DNA from: Desulfosediminicola flagellatus
GTDB lineage: Bacteria; Desulfobacterota; Desulfobulbia; Desulfobulbales; Desulfocapsaceae
Direction of reading: 5' to 3'
DNA length: 64,000 nucleotides
Assembly (NCBI RefSeq): GCF_005116655.2
Contig: NZ_CP050698.1
Coordinates: forward strand, 884,001-948,000
Part shown: positions 25,620 through 34,147 of the stretch, one piece after another
How the letters are laid out: every line of letters begins with the position of its first letter
How positions within the stretch are numbered: the stretch's first letter is position 1
The notes under the pieces: model-generated
Seen by the model: the letters and a program-made list of their open reading frames with translations, nothing else
Databases searched by the model: none
What the model was told of the DNA's origin: nothing
Position numbers and translations under genes: made by a program

Positions 25620-28208
25620 ATGATAAAGCAGTTTCAACAGCAGCTTGGCGTAAAATTATTTGTTTTACTGGTGGTATTGATTTTCCTTGCCATTGTGCCG
25701 CTTACCTATGTCGTTTTCTCTGCAATGAGCTATTTCGGAAATTATACGACTGATATTAATCGAATTCAGATAAAAGAACAGGCTCATACATATCTTGCAA
25801 GTATAGCCCGGGAGCAGGCACATAAATATGATGAGGTCTTTTCTCATGTTGAAGTTGCATCCTCACTTGTGGCTGCCCAGGCTAGAGAGGTCTACGACAA
25901 TATTGATTATTATGCAGGATTTCCCGGGGAGCGTATAGAGCTGACCAAAAAACGGGAAGATAGCGTATTTCACTCACTTCAAAGAGACGGAATTATTACA
26001 GCATATTGGGGGGGGGAAAACATAAACCCGACAACCGCCGTAGAATTGCAGGCACTTTCCCGGCTCGACCCTGTTTTTAAAGGTGCTAAAAAAGAAATAC
26101 CCAAAAGCGTTGCGACACACATGATCACAGCTACAGGTATTGGCAGATACTTGATAGATGAGAACCTGTTAGATGAGGGATTTGAAAACACATTGGTGGC
26201 TCACAGGCGGGCATCAACAGAGTTGCAAGCGATCAGAGATTATACGCAAAAGTCTGGCATGCCCCCCAGCACATTATGGAGTAGAGAATACTGGGGGTAT
26301 AAAGATCCGCAAGTAATGATTACTGCAACGTCTCCGGTAATTGATTCTAGAGGGAATATTCGGGCAGTTACAGGTATTGATATTCCTTTACAAAGAATCT
26401 TTGATGATATGCTTAATGCCGATCATCAAATTCTTTCAGATGTTATGAAAGATACGTTGTTCGCATTTCTTCTAGACAGTGAGGGGCGGATCATAGCCTT
26501 TCCTTCACAGTATTTGGCGTTGTTTGGAATCGATATTAATACGAGTAGTGCTGATTCTTTTGAACTCCCGGATTATCATCTCAGTCAGTCGACAGTTGAG
26601 GTTATTCCTCCGTTGGTTCCCTCTTTGCTTGGAGCAGTTGAAAATGTAATTGAGGTCAAGCTTAGTGAAGAAATGTATATCCTCAACATGCATTCTCTTC
26701 ATAAGTTGAACTGGCATTTAGTATTAGTGACTAAAGAAAAACAGCTGGTATCTTCCATTTATCGTACAGAACAGGCGCTTTCGGGTACCATCGATTTGCT
26801 TATTCGGAAGTTCGCGGTAAATACTGTGTTGATGCTGATCTTCGTACTTGTCGCAGTGTTTGTAGCCGTAGGCTATTTTGTGGCACCTCTACGACGGCTT
26901 TCCGAGGCTGCACTTCGAGTAGGAAATGGTGATTTGAAGACTCGCTGTTATCTCAATCGAAAAGATGAGCTCGGAACATTGGCGGACTCTTTTAATGATA
27001 TGGTCAGGCAGCTTGAGTCTGCTGCAGATATTAAAAAAGACCAGGCAAGAGAACTGGAGCAGACTGTTGCTGAGAGAACAAAAGATCTGCAGAATAAGAA
27101 TTTCCTGCTACGTAATGTGATTTGTGAACTTAATCTGGAAAGTGATCGTCGGAAACGCGCTGTTCAAGCACTGAGGAAAAGTGAAGAACAGGTCAGAGTT
27201 GCAATGGATGCATCGTTAGCCGGGCATGTTATTATTCAGGATATGGCTGTAAAATATGCTAACCCAACAGTTCTTGAGATTTTTGGTTATAGCCTTGATG
27301 AGTTAATTGATGGAAATATCAGTATAAACGACTTGGTAGCCCCGGAGTATCGCGAAGATGTTCTGCATGGCCTTGATGAAAAATTCAGCGGTAAAATAAA
27401 AAAGCCCTTCGTTATTGGTTGTAACCGAAAAGATGGGGCTGGTTTTGATGCTCTTGTTGGTGGTGCTCAAACAGTGTGGAAAGGAAACCCGGCTGTCGTG
27501 GCTACTGTTATGGACATCTCCGAGCAGAAGCAGACGCAGGCTCAGCTGGAGGTGAGTAAAAAACAACTACAGGAATCACTGGCCGAAAAAGAAGTGCTTT
27601 TGCGAGAGATTTATCATCGAACAAAAAACAATATGCTGGTGATAATCTCCATGCTCAACCTTCAGGCTATGGATATCGATGATGAACGGGTAAAGACACT
27701 CTTTCTGGAAACAGAAAATCGCATCAGGGCCATGTCTCTTGTTCACGAAAAACTGTATCAATCCCAGAATCTCGTTGAAATCGACCTCGGACAATATCTG
27801 GAGGAAATGGTAACAGCACTGGTTCATTCCATGGTTATCGGAGACCGCATCAGGGTGCAAATAAAGTGTGCCAAGGTCGCGGTGTCGATAGATAATATCG
27901 TTCCTCTTGGGCTTGCGGTAAACGAGATAATCACCAATTCCCTAAAGCATGGTTTTCCCGGAGACGGGAAAGGAACAGTTTTTGTAACCTTGTCTGTTGA
28001 TTCTACTGGCGTTGTCGAACTTGTTGCAGGAGATAATGGTATTGGCTTGCCTGAAGGTATTGATATTGGCTCTGTTCGCTCGTTTGGTATGCAGATTACT
28101 GTCAACCTTATAGAGAAACAACTTCGTGGCAGTCTGGAGATTGACCGAAGCAATGGAACAAGCTATCGAATCAGATTCAAAGAGTGCATGCGGCAAAAGA
28201 GGATATAA
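25620..28208 (+). CDS. Membrane sensor histidine kinase (Cache-HAMP-PAS-HisKA_2)
   Basis: 862 residues. A first membrane helix (about 13-33) is followed by a large extracytoplasmic sensor region of double-Cache type (about 40-390). The second helix is at about 398-424, then HAMP (about 425-480), a coiled coil, PAS (about 520-640), a HisKA_2 domain with the phosphoacceptor in EIYHRTKNNM (about His668) and an HATPase with DNGIGLPEG. HisKA_2 kinases use HRxKNN rather than the classic H-box. A stand-alone receiver gene starts 6 bases after it and is its likely partner. Confidence 0.88.
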   Translation: MIKQFQQQLGVKLFVLLVVLIFLAIVPLTYVVFSAMSYFGNYTTDINRIQIKEQAHTYLASIAREQAHKYDEVFSHVEVASSLVAAQAREVYDNIDYYAGFPGERIELTKKREDSVFHSLQRDGIITAYWGGENINPTTAVELQALSRLDPVFKGAKKEIPKSVATHMITATGIGRYLIDENLLDEGFENTLVAHRRASTELQAIRDYTQKSGMPPSTLWSREYWGYKDPQVMITATSPVIDSRGNIRAVTGIDIPLQRIFDDMLNADHQILSDVMKDTLFAFLLDSEGRIIAFPSQYLALFGIDINTSSADSFELPDYHLSQSTVEVIPPLVPSLLGAVENVIEVKLSEEMYILNMHSLHKLNWHLVLVTKEKQLVSSIYRTEQALSGTIDLLIRKFAVNTVLMLIFVLVAVFVAVGYFVAPLRRLSEAALRVGNGDLKTRCYLNRKDELGTLADSFNDMVRQLESAADIKKDQARELEQTVAERTKDLQNKNFLLRNVICELNLESDRRKRAVQALRKSEEQVRVAMDASLAGHVIIQDMAVKYANPTVLEIFGYSLDELIDGNISINDLVAPEYREDVLHGLDEKFSGKIKKPFVIGCNRKDGAGFDALVGGAQTVWKGNPAVVATVMDISEQKQTQAQLEVSKKQLQESLAEKEVLLREIYHRTKNNMLVIISMLNLQAMDIDDERVKTLFLETENRIRAMSLVHEKLYQSQNLVEIDLGQYLEEMVTALVHSMVIGDRIRVQIKCAKVAVSIDNIVPLGLAVNEIITNSLKHGFPGDGKGTVFVTLSVDSTGVVELVAGDNGIGLPEGIDIGSVRSFGMQITVNLIEKQLRGSLEIDRSNGTSYRIRFKECMRQKRI

Positions 28209-28214
28209 AATACG

Positions 28215-28580
28215 ATGGAAAAAGTAGTGCTCATTGTTGAAGATGAGGTCCTGGTGGGGATGATGCTTGCCAAAAAAATTGCAGAGTACGGCTTTACTGT
28301 GTGTGATGTTGTCAGCACTGGTGAGGAGGCCGTCGAGGTGGCTTTGCAACGGAACCCGGGTGTTGTCTTGATGGATGTAAGTCTTGGTGGAAGATTGGAT
28401 GGTATCGAAGCCGCCGCCATTATACGTGAGACTATGCCTCTGCCAGTCATATTCTTTACTGGCTATAATCAGGATAAAAAACTGCTGCAACGGGCTGGCA
28501 AATTGCACCCAATTGCCGTGTTGGATAAACTCGGACCGATTGAGTCTGTGATTGCTGCACTTGAACAGGCTTTTGAATGA
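28215..28580 (+). CDS. Single-domain response regulator (CheY-like)
   Basis: 121 residues, a receiver domain only. Acidic pocket EDE (10-12), phosphoacceptor Asp in VLMDVSL (about residue 55), conserved Thr (FTGYN) and a Lys near the end in place of the usual KP. Six bases behind the histidine kinase, so the two form a pair. No output domain, so the signal is passed on by protein contact. Confidence 0.9.
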   Translation: MEKVVLIVEDEVLVGMMLAKKIAEYGFTVCDVVSTGEEAVEVALQRNPGVVLMDVSLGGRLDGIEAAAIIRETMPLPVIFFTGYNQDKKLLQRAGKLHPIAVLDKLGPIESVIAALEQAFE

Positions 28581-28699
28581 GTAGCTATCAGGCTACAAGT
28601 AAATACTACTCCCGAGTGGTGGATGGCGTTCTTGAACTGCAGTCAGGGAGGTGTGCAGGGACCTTAACGTAAAGTTTTTGTAGGTCGTAAAAAAAGTGC

Positions 28700-29074
28700 C
28701 TAACTGATTCCTTTCATGACGACGCATTGTTTACAGACAATGATCTTTTCTTTCCAGTTGGTTTTGGTTGTCGAGTCGCAGATTGTGCCGTTTATAAACC
28801 AGCATAGCTGCCCTGCGTCAAACTCCCAGGCTGGACATTTTTCACGCTTTTTCTGAGGACATCGTTTGGTTTCCCAGCAGTTTCTCTGGGGCTGTTGCTG
28901 ACGCAGTTTCTGGGAAAGCAGAAAGAGCAACTGACGTTCCACATGAGTGGGAATTCCACGCCATCCCTGTTCGTAACTGCTTACAGCTTTAAGAGATGTG
29001 CCTAGCAGGGCTGCGAGTTCTTTCTGGGTCTTGCCCAACCTCTTCCTGATATCAAGAAAGTCTGAATTTTCCAT
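28700..29074 (-). CDS. HTH (Xre) transcription regulator with two-CW cysteine-rich C-terminus
   Basis: 124 residues from the ATG at 29074, preceded by GGTGAGGAG. A longer start at 29113 lacks such a site. N-terminal Xre-type helix-turn-helix (about 5-50: RKRLGKTQKELAALLGTSLKAV). The C-terminus carries a cysteine pattern CWETKRC, CPAWE, CWF, C, CKQC that matches proteins named two-CW domain, likely a metal or Fe-S site. A redox or metal sensor is an inference. It is divergent from the TlpA-NosL operon. Confidence 0.75.
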   Translation of the reverse strand: MENSDFLDIRKRLGKTQKELAALLGTSLKAVSSYEQGWRGIPTHVERQLLFLLSQKLRQQQPQRNCWETKRCPQKKREKCPAWEFDAGQLCWFINGTICDSTTKTNWKEKIIVCKQCVVMKGIS

Positions 29075-29519
29075 TGTTCTCCTCACCTGCGGACATTCGC
29101 ATGGTCTGACCACGGGAGAGATGCTTTGCAGGAAATGTATTATATCTTAAGAAAAAAAGTAGAAAACTCCTGACATGCTGCACGAAATAGTATCGGTAGT
29201 CCGGGGATATGAGATATTTGGCTATACCTGCAGCATGACCTGCTGCTACCCGTTTGCAGTTGACGTTCTTTTTGAGTTATATACCCAGTGGTATATCTAA
29301 CAGAAAACTCTTAAGAAATTGATTGTCAGTGTGTATACTTCTGGCATCTACATATAATACGATTAATTTTAGATGCCACAATGTACCATGGAAGCACAGT
29401 CTGCACAACAATTACAGGTTGATCCTTTCGATTGTTGTACGACAACGTGGTGTTACAGTGTGTTTTTAAGGTGGAGGGGTGCTGGGTGTGGCAGATTTCA
29501 TCTTTCCAGGGGAGCGTGC
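29075..29519. promoter_or_regulatory. Divergent regulatory region upstream of the TlpA-NosL operon
   Basis: About 445 bases without a gene. Two inverted repeats are seen: ATATACC-CAGT-GGTATAT (29279-29296) and GGCATCTA...TAGATGCC (29343-29350 with 29370-29377), the latter enclosing a TATAAT (29353-29358). They look like operator sites around the operon promoter; a -35 could not be fixed. Confidence 0.45.
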
Positions 29520-30062
29520 ATGAATAGAAGAAGAGTGTCACCTTATTTCAGGTCTGTGCGTTGTGTGCTTTTGGTTGTCGCTGTAATTATCTTTGGCTCC
29601 TTTCTGGCAGGTTGTCAGCAGGAACGAAAGGGTGGGCCGCTTTCAGCCGGAGATATTGCGCCTGATTTTGCTGCTAAAGATCTTGATGGAAATATAATCG
29701 TGTTGTCCAGTCTGAAAGGCAAACCTGTGGTGGTAAGGTTCTGGGAGACGAATTGTAAATTCTGTAAAGCGGATACGCCGATATTTAACAGCTATTTTGA
29801 AAAGTACAGAAGCAAAGGGTTGAATGTCATCTATGTAAGCAGTTTTTATGAAGACCTGGGGGCGGTCAAGCGATTTATCGATCTGCTTGAGGTGCCTTTT
29901 CCTGTGGTTATGGATGGCAATGCTAAACTTGCCGACCTCTATAATATCAAAATCTATCCCCAGACATTTATTATTGGTCCTGACAGAACGATTCTTGCAA
30001 ATCTGTTTGGTGGAGTTGGCGAAGCTGAATTTAATGAATTGCTGGGTGAGTATCTACACTGA
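29520..30062 (+). CDS. TlpA-family thioredoxin-like lipoprotein
   Basis: 180 residues from the ATG at 29520, preceded by GGGGAGCG; a longer frame from 29373 lacks a ribosome site. The signal sequence ends in a lipobox (LAGC, about Cys32), so the protein is membrane-anchored outside the cytoplasm. The thioredoxin-like domain has the redox pair in NCKFCKAD (CxxC), IYVSSFYED and the cis-proline region YPQTF. It is likely a disulfide reductase or copper-site thiol donor. First gene of a tight operon with NosL and an ABC transporter. Confidence 0.88.
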   Translation: MNRRRVSPYFRSVRCVLLVVAVIIFGSFLAGCQQERKGGPLSAGDIAPDFAAKDLDGNIIVLSSLKGKPVVVRFWETNCKFCKADTPIFNSYFEKYRSKGLNVIYVSSFYEDLGAVKRFIDLLEVPFPVVMDGNAKLADLYNIKIYPQTFIIGPDRTILANLFGGVGEAEFNELLGEYLH

Positions 30063-30110
30063 CAAACGTATTTTTATACGTAACTGATTCTATGTAATAA
30101 AGGAGGAAGT

Positions 30111-30623
30111 ATGAAGCTTTTTCGTTATATTCTCGTAGTCTCGGCTTTGTTATTTGTTGCTGAAAGTATAAGCGCCGCTGATGATGTCGAACCGCTGGCA
30201 CCGGTCACTGGTACGGAGCGTTGCGCTGTCTGCGGCATGTTTGTGGCAAAATATCCGGCATGGATTTCTCAGCTAAAGTTAAATGATTCACAGGTCATGA
30301 TGTTTGACGGGCCCAAAGATATGTTTGTTTTCTATTTCTCACCCAAAATGTATGGGGCGGGTGATGCTGCTCCTGAGCATCTTCTGGTTAAGGATTATTA
30401 CACCAGAAAATGGATCAGTGGGCGTGAGGCGCTCTACGTGACCGGCAGTGATGTGTTCGGGCCGATGGGGCATGAATTAGTGCCTTTTGCGAGCCGGGAA
30501 GCTGCTGAGAATTTTCTGAAGGATCACCACGGCAAGAATATATTGGCATTTGAAGAGGTCACCGATGAAATTGTGCAAGCTATGCGGATGGGGCATAAAA
30601 TGAAGCACAAGATGAAGAAGTAG
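30111..30623 (+). CDS. nosL: NosL-family copper-binding accessory protein
   Basis: 170 residues with a signal peptide (about 1-22) and the NosL fold: CAVCGMFV near residue 40 (CxxC-M type copper site) and MFDGPKDMF. The C-terminal tail is rich in Met, His and Lys (HKMKHKMKK), consistent with metal binding. NosL delivers copper to nitrous oxide reductase; no nosZ is in the window, so a wider copper role is likely. AAAGGAGG precedes the start. Confidence 0.85.
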   Translation: MKLFRYILVVSALLFVAESISAADDVEPLAPVTGTERCAVCGMFVAKYPAWISQLKLNDSQVMMFDGPKDMFVFYFSPKMYGAGDAAPEHLLVKDYYTRKWISGREALYVTGSDVFGPMGHELVPFASREAAENFLKDHHGKNILAFEEVTDEIVQAMRMGHKMKHKMKK

Positions 30624-30626
30624 CGC

Positions 30627-30905
30627 ATGAGACCTGTCAGCTACCTTTTATGTCTGGTACTTTGTATTGTTGCCGTTAATGTGACTCTCGGATTGAGCTT
30701 GATGCATATGCGTGAAGCACAGAACGAGAGGTATCGTCTCGCACAACAGACAGTGAGAGTGCTAGGGTTGTCAGATCTGGCGCTTTCAACAGAGGCAAGG
30801 TATACACGTCACCTGGCCGTAAGTGATGTTGTTGTTCCAGTAATGGATCATCCAGGGGCAATAGAACATTTTCCTTCAGGATCATTTTTTCGACCGATTC
30901 AATAA
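30627..30905 (+). CDS. Small membrane-anchored protein of the NosL operon
   Basis: 92 residues. One N-terminal membrane helix (about 4-24) is followed by a polar domain with TEARYTRHL and DHPGAIEHFPSGSFF. No family recognised. It sits 3 bases after nosL and its stop abuts the permease gene, so it is a subunit or accessory of this transport system. Its histidines could bind metal. Confidence 0.75.
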   Translation: MRPVSYLLCLVLCIVAVNVTLGLSLMHMREAQNERYRLAQQTVRVLGLSDLALSTEARYTRHLAVSDVVVPVMDHPGAIEHFPSGSFFRPIQ

Positions 30906-32105
30906 TTGAATACTTCAATGAATGTAATCCGACTGTTCCATAGACAGCTTAATCTGCTTGATTATGCACTTTCCTCATTACACCGGAAGAGGCTTAAAAA
31001 TACAGGCATACTGGTGGTGTTTTCTGCGGTGATTTTTCTTTTTAGTTCAGTACAGCTTATGACCCGCGGGCTGAGTGAAACAGCTGAGACAGTTTTACAG
31101 CAGGCTCCCGATATTACTGTACAGCAGCTTTCTGCAGGCAGGCAGGTTGCTCTGGATATTTCAGCAGTTGAATCAGTTCGTTCTATTTTTGGCATCAGTT
31201 CTATAACTCCCAGAGTCTGGGGGTACTATTTTGATGAAAGTAACGGTGCCAATTACACTGTGCTTGGACTCAAGATTGAAGATCTGCCAGAAAATATGCT
31301 GCCAGCTTTAGAAGAAGGTACGCTTCCAGAAAAAAACAGGCATGGTGATGTGGTAATAAGCGAATCAGTACGTGAAAGTCTAGGGCTTGGCAGCAGGAAG
31401 AATTTTTCTCTATTCCGTCCTGACCTGAGTATGATGTCTTTTTCGGTTTCAGGTATGTTTTCAGAGGCTACGTCAATAGTCACGGCTGATACACTGTTTA
31501 TGTCTCTTGCCGGCGCCCGTGAACTCTTTGCTATGGCTCCGGGCAAAGTTACTGATCTTTTGGTGAATGTAGGGAATCCTCGTGAGACCGATACTATAGC
31601 GGCAAAGATAGCTGGCCGAATACCCGGTTCACGAGTGATTACCCGGAACCAGATTATAAAAACATATAGCGTGGTTTTTAGTTGGCGAAGCGGTTTTGGA
31701 AGTGTCTGTTTACTTGCGGCGTTATCCGCATTCGTGATACTTGCGTACGACAAGGCTTCAGGGTTAACGAGAGAAGATCAGCGTGAAGTAGGAATATTAA
31801 AAATCCTGGGTTGGCGCGCAACAGATGTTATGGCAGTTCGCTTCTGGGAGTCTGGGATTGTCGCACTTCTCGCTTTGTCGATCGGATATTCGCTGTCCTG
31901 GGTTCATGTGGTTTGGGGGAGGGGAATCCTTTTTGAACCACTGCTTCTTGGCTGGTCTGTTTTGAGACCGAAAATTACTCTGGTGCCGTCGTTTAGTCTG
32001 AACGAATTACTGCTGATATTTTCAGTGACCGTTCTCCCTTATCTCTGTGCCACGGTAATTCCTGCATGGCGCAGTGCTGTAATCCGGCCTGATACGGTGG
32101 TGTAA
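30906..32105 (+). CDS. FtsX-like ABC transporter permease
   Basis: 399 residues of the MacB/FtsX type: an N-terminal membrane helix (about 34-54), a periplasmic MacB-like domain (about 60-255), then three membrane helices (about 263-285, 315-337, 370-392) with the EVGILKILGWRATDV coupling helix. Start at TTG (30906) or ATG (30918). Permease of the ATP-binding gene directly behind it. The substrate is inferred to relate to copper or lipoprotein handling because of nosL and the thioredoxin. Confidence 0.85.
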   Translation: MNTSMNVIRLFHRQLNLLDYALSSLHRKRLKNTGILVVFSAVIFLFSSVQLMTRGLSETAETVLQQAPDITVQQLSAGRQVALDISAVESVRSIFGISSITPRVWGYYFDESNGANYTVLGLKIEDLPENMLPALEEGTLPEKNRHGDVVISESVRESLGLGSRKNFSLFRPDLSMMSFSVSGMFSEATSIVTADTLFMSLAGARELFAMAPGKVTDLLVNVGNPRETDTIAAKIAGRIPGSRVITRNQIIKTYSVVFSWRSGFGSVCLLAALSAFVILAYDKASGLTREDQREVGILKILGWRATDVMAVRFWESGIVALLALSIGYSLSWVHVVWGRGILFEPLLLGWSVLRPKITLVPSFSLNELLLIFSVTVLPYLCATVIPAWRSAVIRPDTVV

Positions 32106-32106
32106 T

Positions 32107-32796
32107 ATGCTGGTTGAATTATCGGCAGTAGAAAAATTATATAATAACGGTGAAGAAAACGAGGTGCATGCCCTGCATGACATAAATCTCTTTGTTCGTG
32201 AGGGGGAGATGGTCTGTTTGTGCGGCCCATCGGGGTCTGGCAAGACGACAATTCTATCAATTATCGGTTGTGTGTTTCCTCCCACAAGTGGTCGTGCAGC
32301 CATTGCAGGAAAAAAAATATCGAGATTACCTGATCACTTTCTTTGTCTCTACAGGCGGGAGAAGATCGGATTCATATTTCAGAATTTCAATCTTCTGCCG
32401 GATTTGACGGTTCTTGAAAACATCACTCTTCCTCTTTATCCGAGTGGGATGAATCCTGCAAACCGAAGGCGTCTTGCTGAGCCGCTTCTAGAGAAAATGG
32501 GTATTGCTCACAGAAAGAAATTTCCTGTTGGGAAAATTTCCGGTGGTGAGTTGCAGAGGGTTGCGATATGCCGAGCGCTTATTAATGATCCGCCTATAGT
32601 TCTTGCCGATGAACCGACTGCACATCTTGATTCACGCCTGGCCTTTCAGTTTATGGAGATAATGGAAGAACTGAAAGGAGATGGTAAAACTATTGTGCTC
32701 ACCTCCCATGATCCGCGCGTTTATGAACATAAGGCTATAGATAGAGTGGTTGAAGTGGCCGATGGCCGAATCTGCAACACTGCTGAGAGGGTGTAG
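32107..32796 (+). CDS. ABC transporter ATP-binding protein (LolD/MacB type)
   Basis: 229 residues. Walker A GPSGSGKTT (about 38-46), Q-loop FQNFNLL, signature ISGGELQRVAICRAL, Walker B VLADEPTAHLD, and the H-loop in SHDPRV. LolD/MacB/FtsE-type ATPases power MacB-like permeases by mechanotransmission. It begins one base after the permease stop. Confidence 0.93.
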   Translation: MLVELSAVEKLYNNGEENEVHALHDINLFVREGEMVCLCGPSGSGKTTILSIIGCVFPPTSGRAAIAGKKISRLPDHFLCLYRREKIGFIFQNFNLLPDLTVLENITLPLYPSGMNPANRRRLAEPLLEKMGIAHRKKFPVGKISGGELQRVAICRALINDPPIVLADEPTAHLDSRLAFQFMEIMEELKGDGKTIVLTSHDPRVYEHKAIDRVVEVADGRICNTAERV

Positions 32797-32801
32797 ATAG
32801 G

Positions 32802-33827
32802 ATGCTGATACAATCCTGGTCGGTGGCACTCAGCATCAGTTCTATAGCAATTCTGTTTCTGGGGTTTGTTGCTCTGTTTGCCGGTATAGGGATTTTACGT
32901 TATTGGGATCACGGAGCAGATACCGTAAGGCAGATCGGGCTCGAAAGCAGGACGTGGTTAACCTCTGCTCTGATGGAGTATGGACTGTTCTTTCAGTTAC
33001 TTTCCTTACTCCTGCTTATAATGGCGGCAGACGGCTTCTCATCGTTACTCGTTGGGGCCATGTGTGCTACAGGCGCTTTCCTTGCCAATGAATATGGAAC
33101 GTATACCCTGGCTTCTAAGATTGTTCTTTCATTCTTTTGTGGATACTGGGTGTTATTGCACCGGCTCGATCTCTGCTCTGAATACTATCCCCTGGTAAGA
33201 GTAAAGCATCTGGTGCTGTTTGTTCTTGTTCCGTTTCTGGGGATGGATCTGTTTTTTCAGTCGATGTATCTTTATCTTCTGGAACCTGATGTTATTACTT
33301 CATGCTGCGGCGTTATTTTTCGCCCATCAGATGGTGATGGTTATAATTATCTTGATCCGTTTTCGACTCCCGTCTTGTTGAGTTTCCACTACGGCATTGC
33401 TCTGCTGCTCTTGGGGTTAGGGATTTTGATTAAATCTGGCCTGAGGCGAAACCTGGATTGCAACAGCTGGTTGATGGGACTCTACTCTGCTGTCTGGGCG
33501 CTGTTTTTTATTGTGGCACTGTGGACTATAACTGTAGTGTTTTCTTCGTATATCTATGCTATGCCGTTTCACCGTTGTCCGTTTGACATACTGCAGGCGG
33601 AATTTAATTACGTAGGATTTCCAATATATTTTTTATTGATGACCTCTGTTTTTCTCGGTACAGGTTGTGGAGTTGCCCAAACGGTCAGAAGGTATCAGGG
33701 CTTAGCTAAGCCTGTTGTAACATTCCAACAGACAGCCATTTCTGCGTGTCAGTTTCTTCTGATACTTTTTTTACTGATTACCGCCTATGCCCCGGTTCGG
33801 TATATGCTTGCCGGAGGTGAATTTTGA
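32802..33827 (+). CDS. Multi-pass membrane protein of the NosL-ABC operon
   Basis: 341 residues with about eight predicted membrane helices (for example about 7-29, 60-82, 94-112, 132-152, 190-210, 230-252, 285-305, 318-336). No family recognised. A Cys-Cys pair occurs in TSCCGVI. It follows the ATPase after 5 bases and ends the operon. It could be a second permease, an integral quinone or haem module, or a regulator. Confidence 0.75.
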   Translation: MLIQSWSVALSISSIAILFLGFVALFAGIGILRYWDHGADTVRQIGLESRTWLTSALMEYGLFFQLLSLLLLIMAADGFSSLLVGAMCATGAFLANEYGTYTLASKIVLSFFCGYWVLLHRLDLCSEYYPLVRVKHLVLFVLVPFLGMDLFFQSMYLYLLEPDVITSCCGVIFRPSDGDGYNYLDPFSTPVLLSFHYGIALLLLGLGILIKSGLRRNLDCNSWLMGLYSAVWALFFIVALWTITVVFSSYIYAMPFHRCPFDILQAEFNYVGFPIYFLLMTSVFLGTGCGVAQTVRRYQGLAKPVVTFQQTAISACQFLLILFLLITAYAPVRYMLAGGEF

Positions 33828-33899
33828 ATACTTGCATATATGGATATCGGGAAATACTATTATAATTGAGATAAGATAGTTACTGGCGATATTTTTCTA

Positions 33900-34090
33900 C
33901 CAGTGTCATGTCATGTGTCAGATGTCGTAATAATGTGAATCTTTTTCTCTTTCTGCAAGGCATGACTGATGGAGCATATCAGCGCTATGTAACTGAAGAA
34001 GTAACGAAGTCAGGAAGTGAAAAGGGCGAGCATTATTTTTTGAAAATTCCGAAGAGTTTGAGAAAAGGCCATTCTCGGACAGCCTCCTAG
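33900..34090. repeat. Chimeric MITE-like element (copy D)
   Basis: The left part (about 33915-34030) matches family 2 (ATGTCGTAA, then CTGCAAGGCA and GGAGCATATCAGCGCTATG, compare 52658-52725). The right part (34030-34090) matches family 1 (GCATTATTTTTTGAAAATTCCG, ending CGGACAGCCTCCTAG). The junction is near GGGCGAGCATTA. Confidence 0.7.
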
Positions 34091-34147
34091 TCAAATGACA
34101 GGTCGGTCAGGCCACCGCAGCACAATAGATCGCAATGAGAGGTATCC

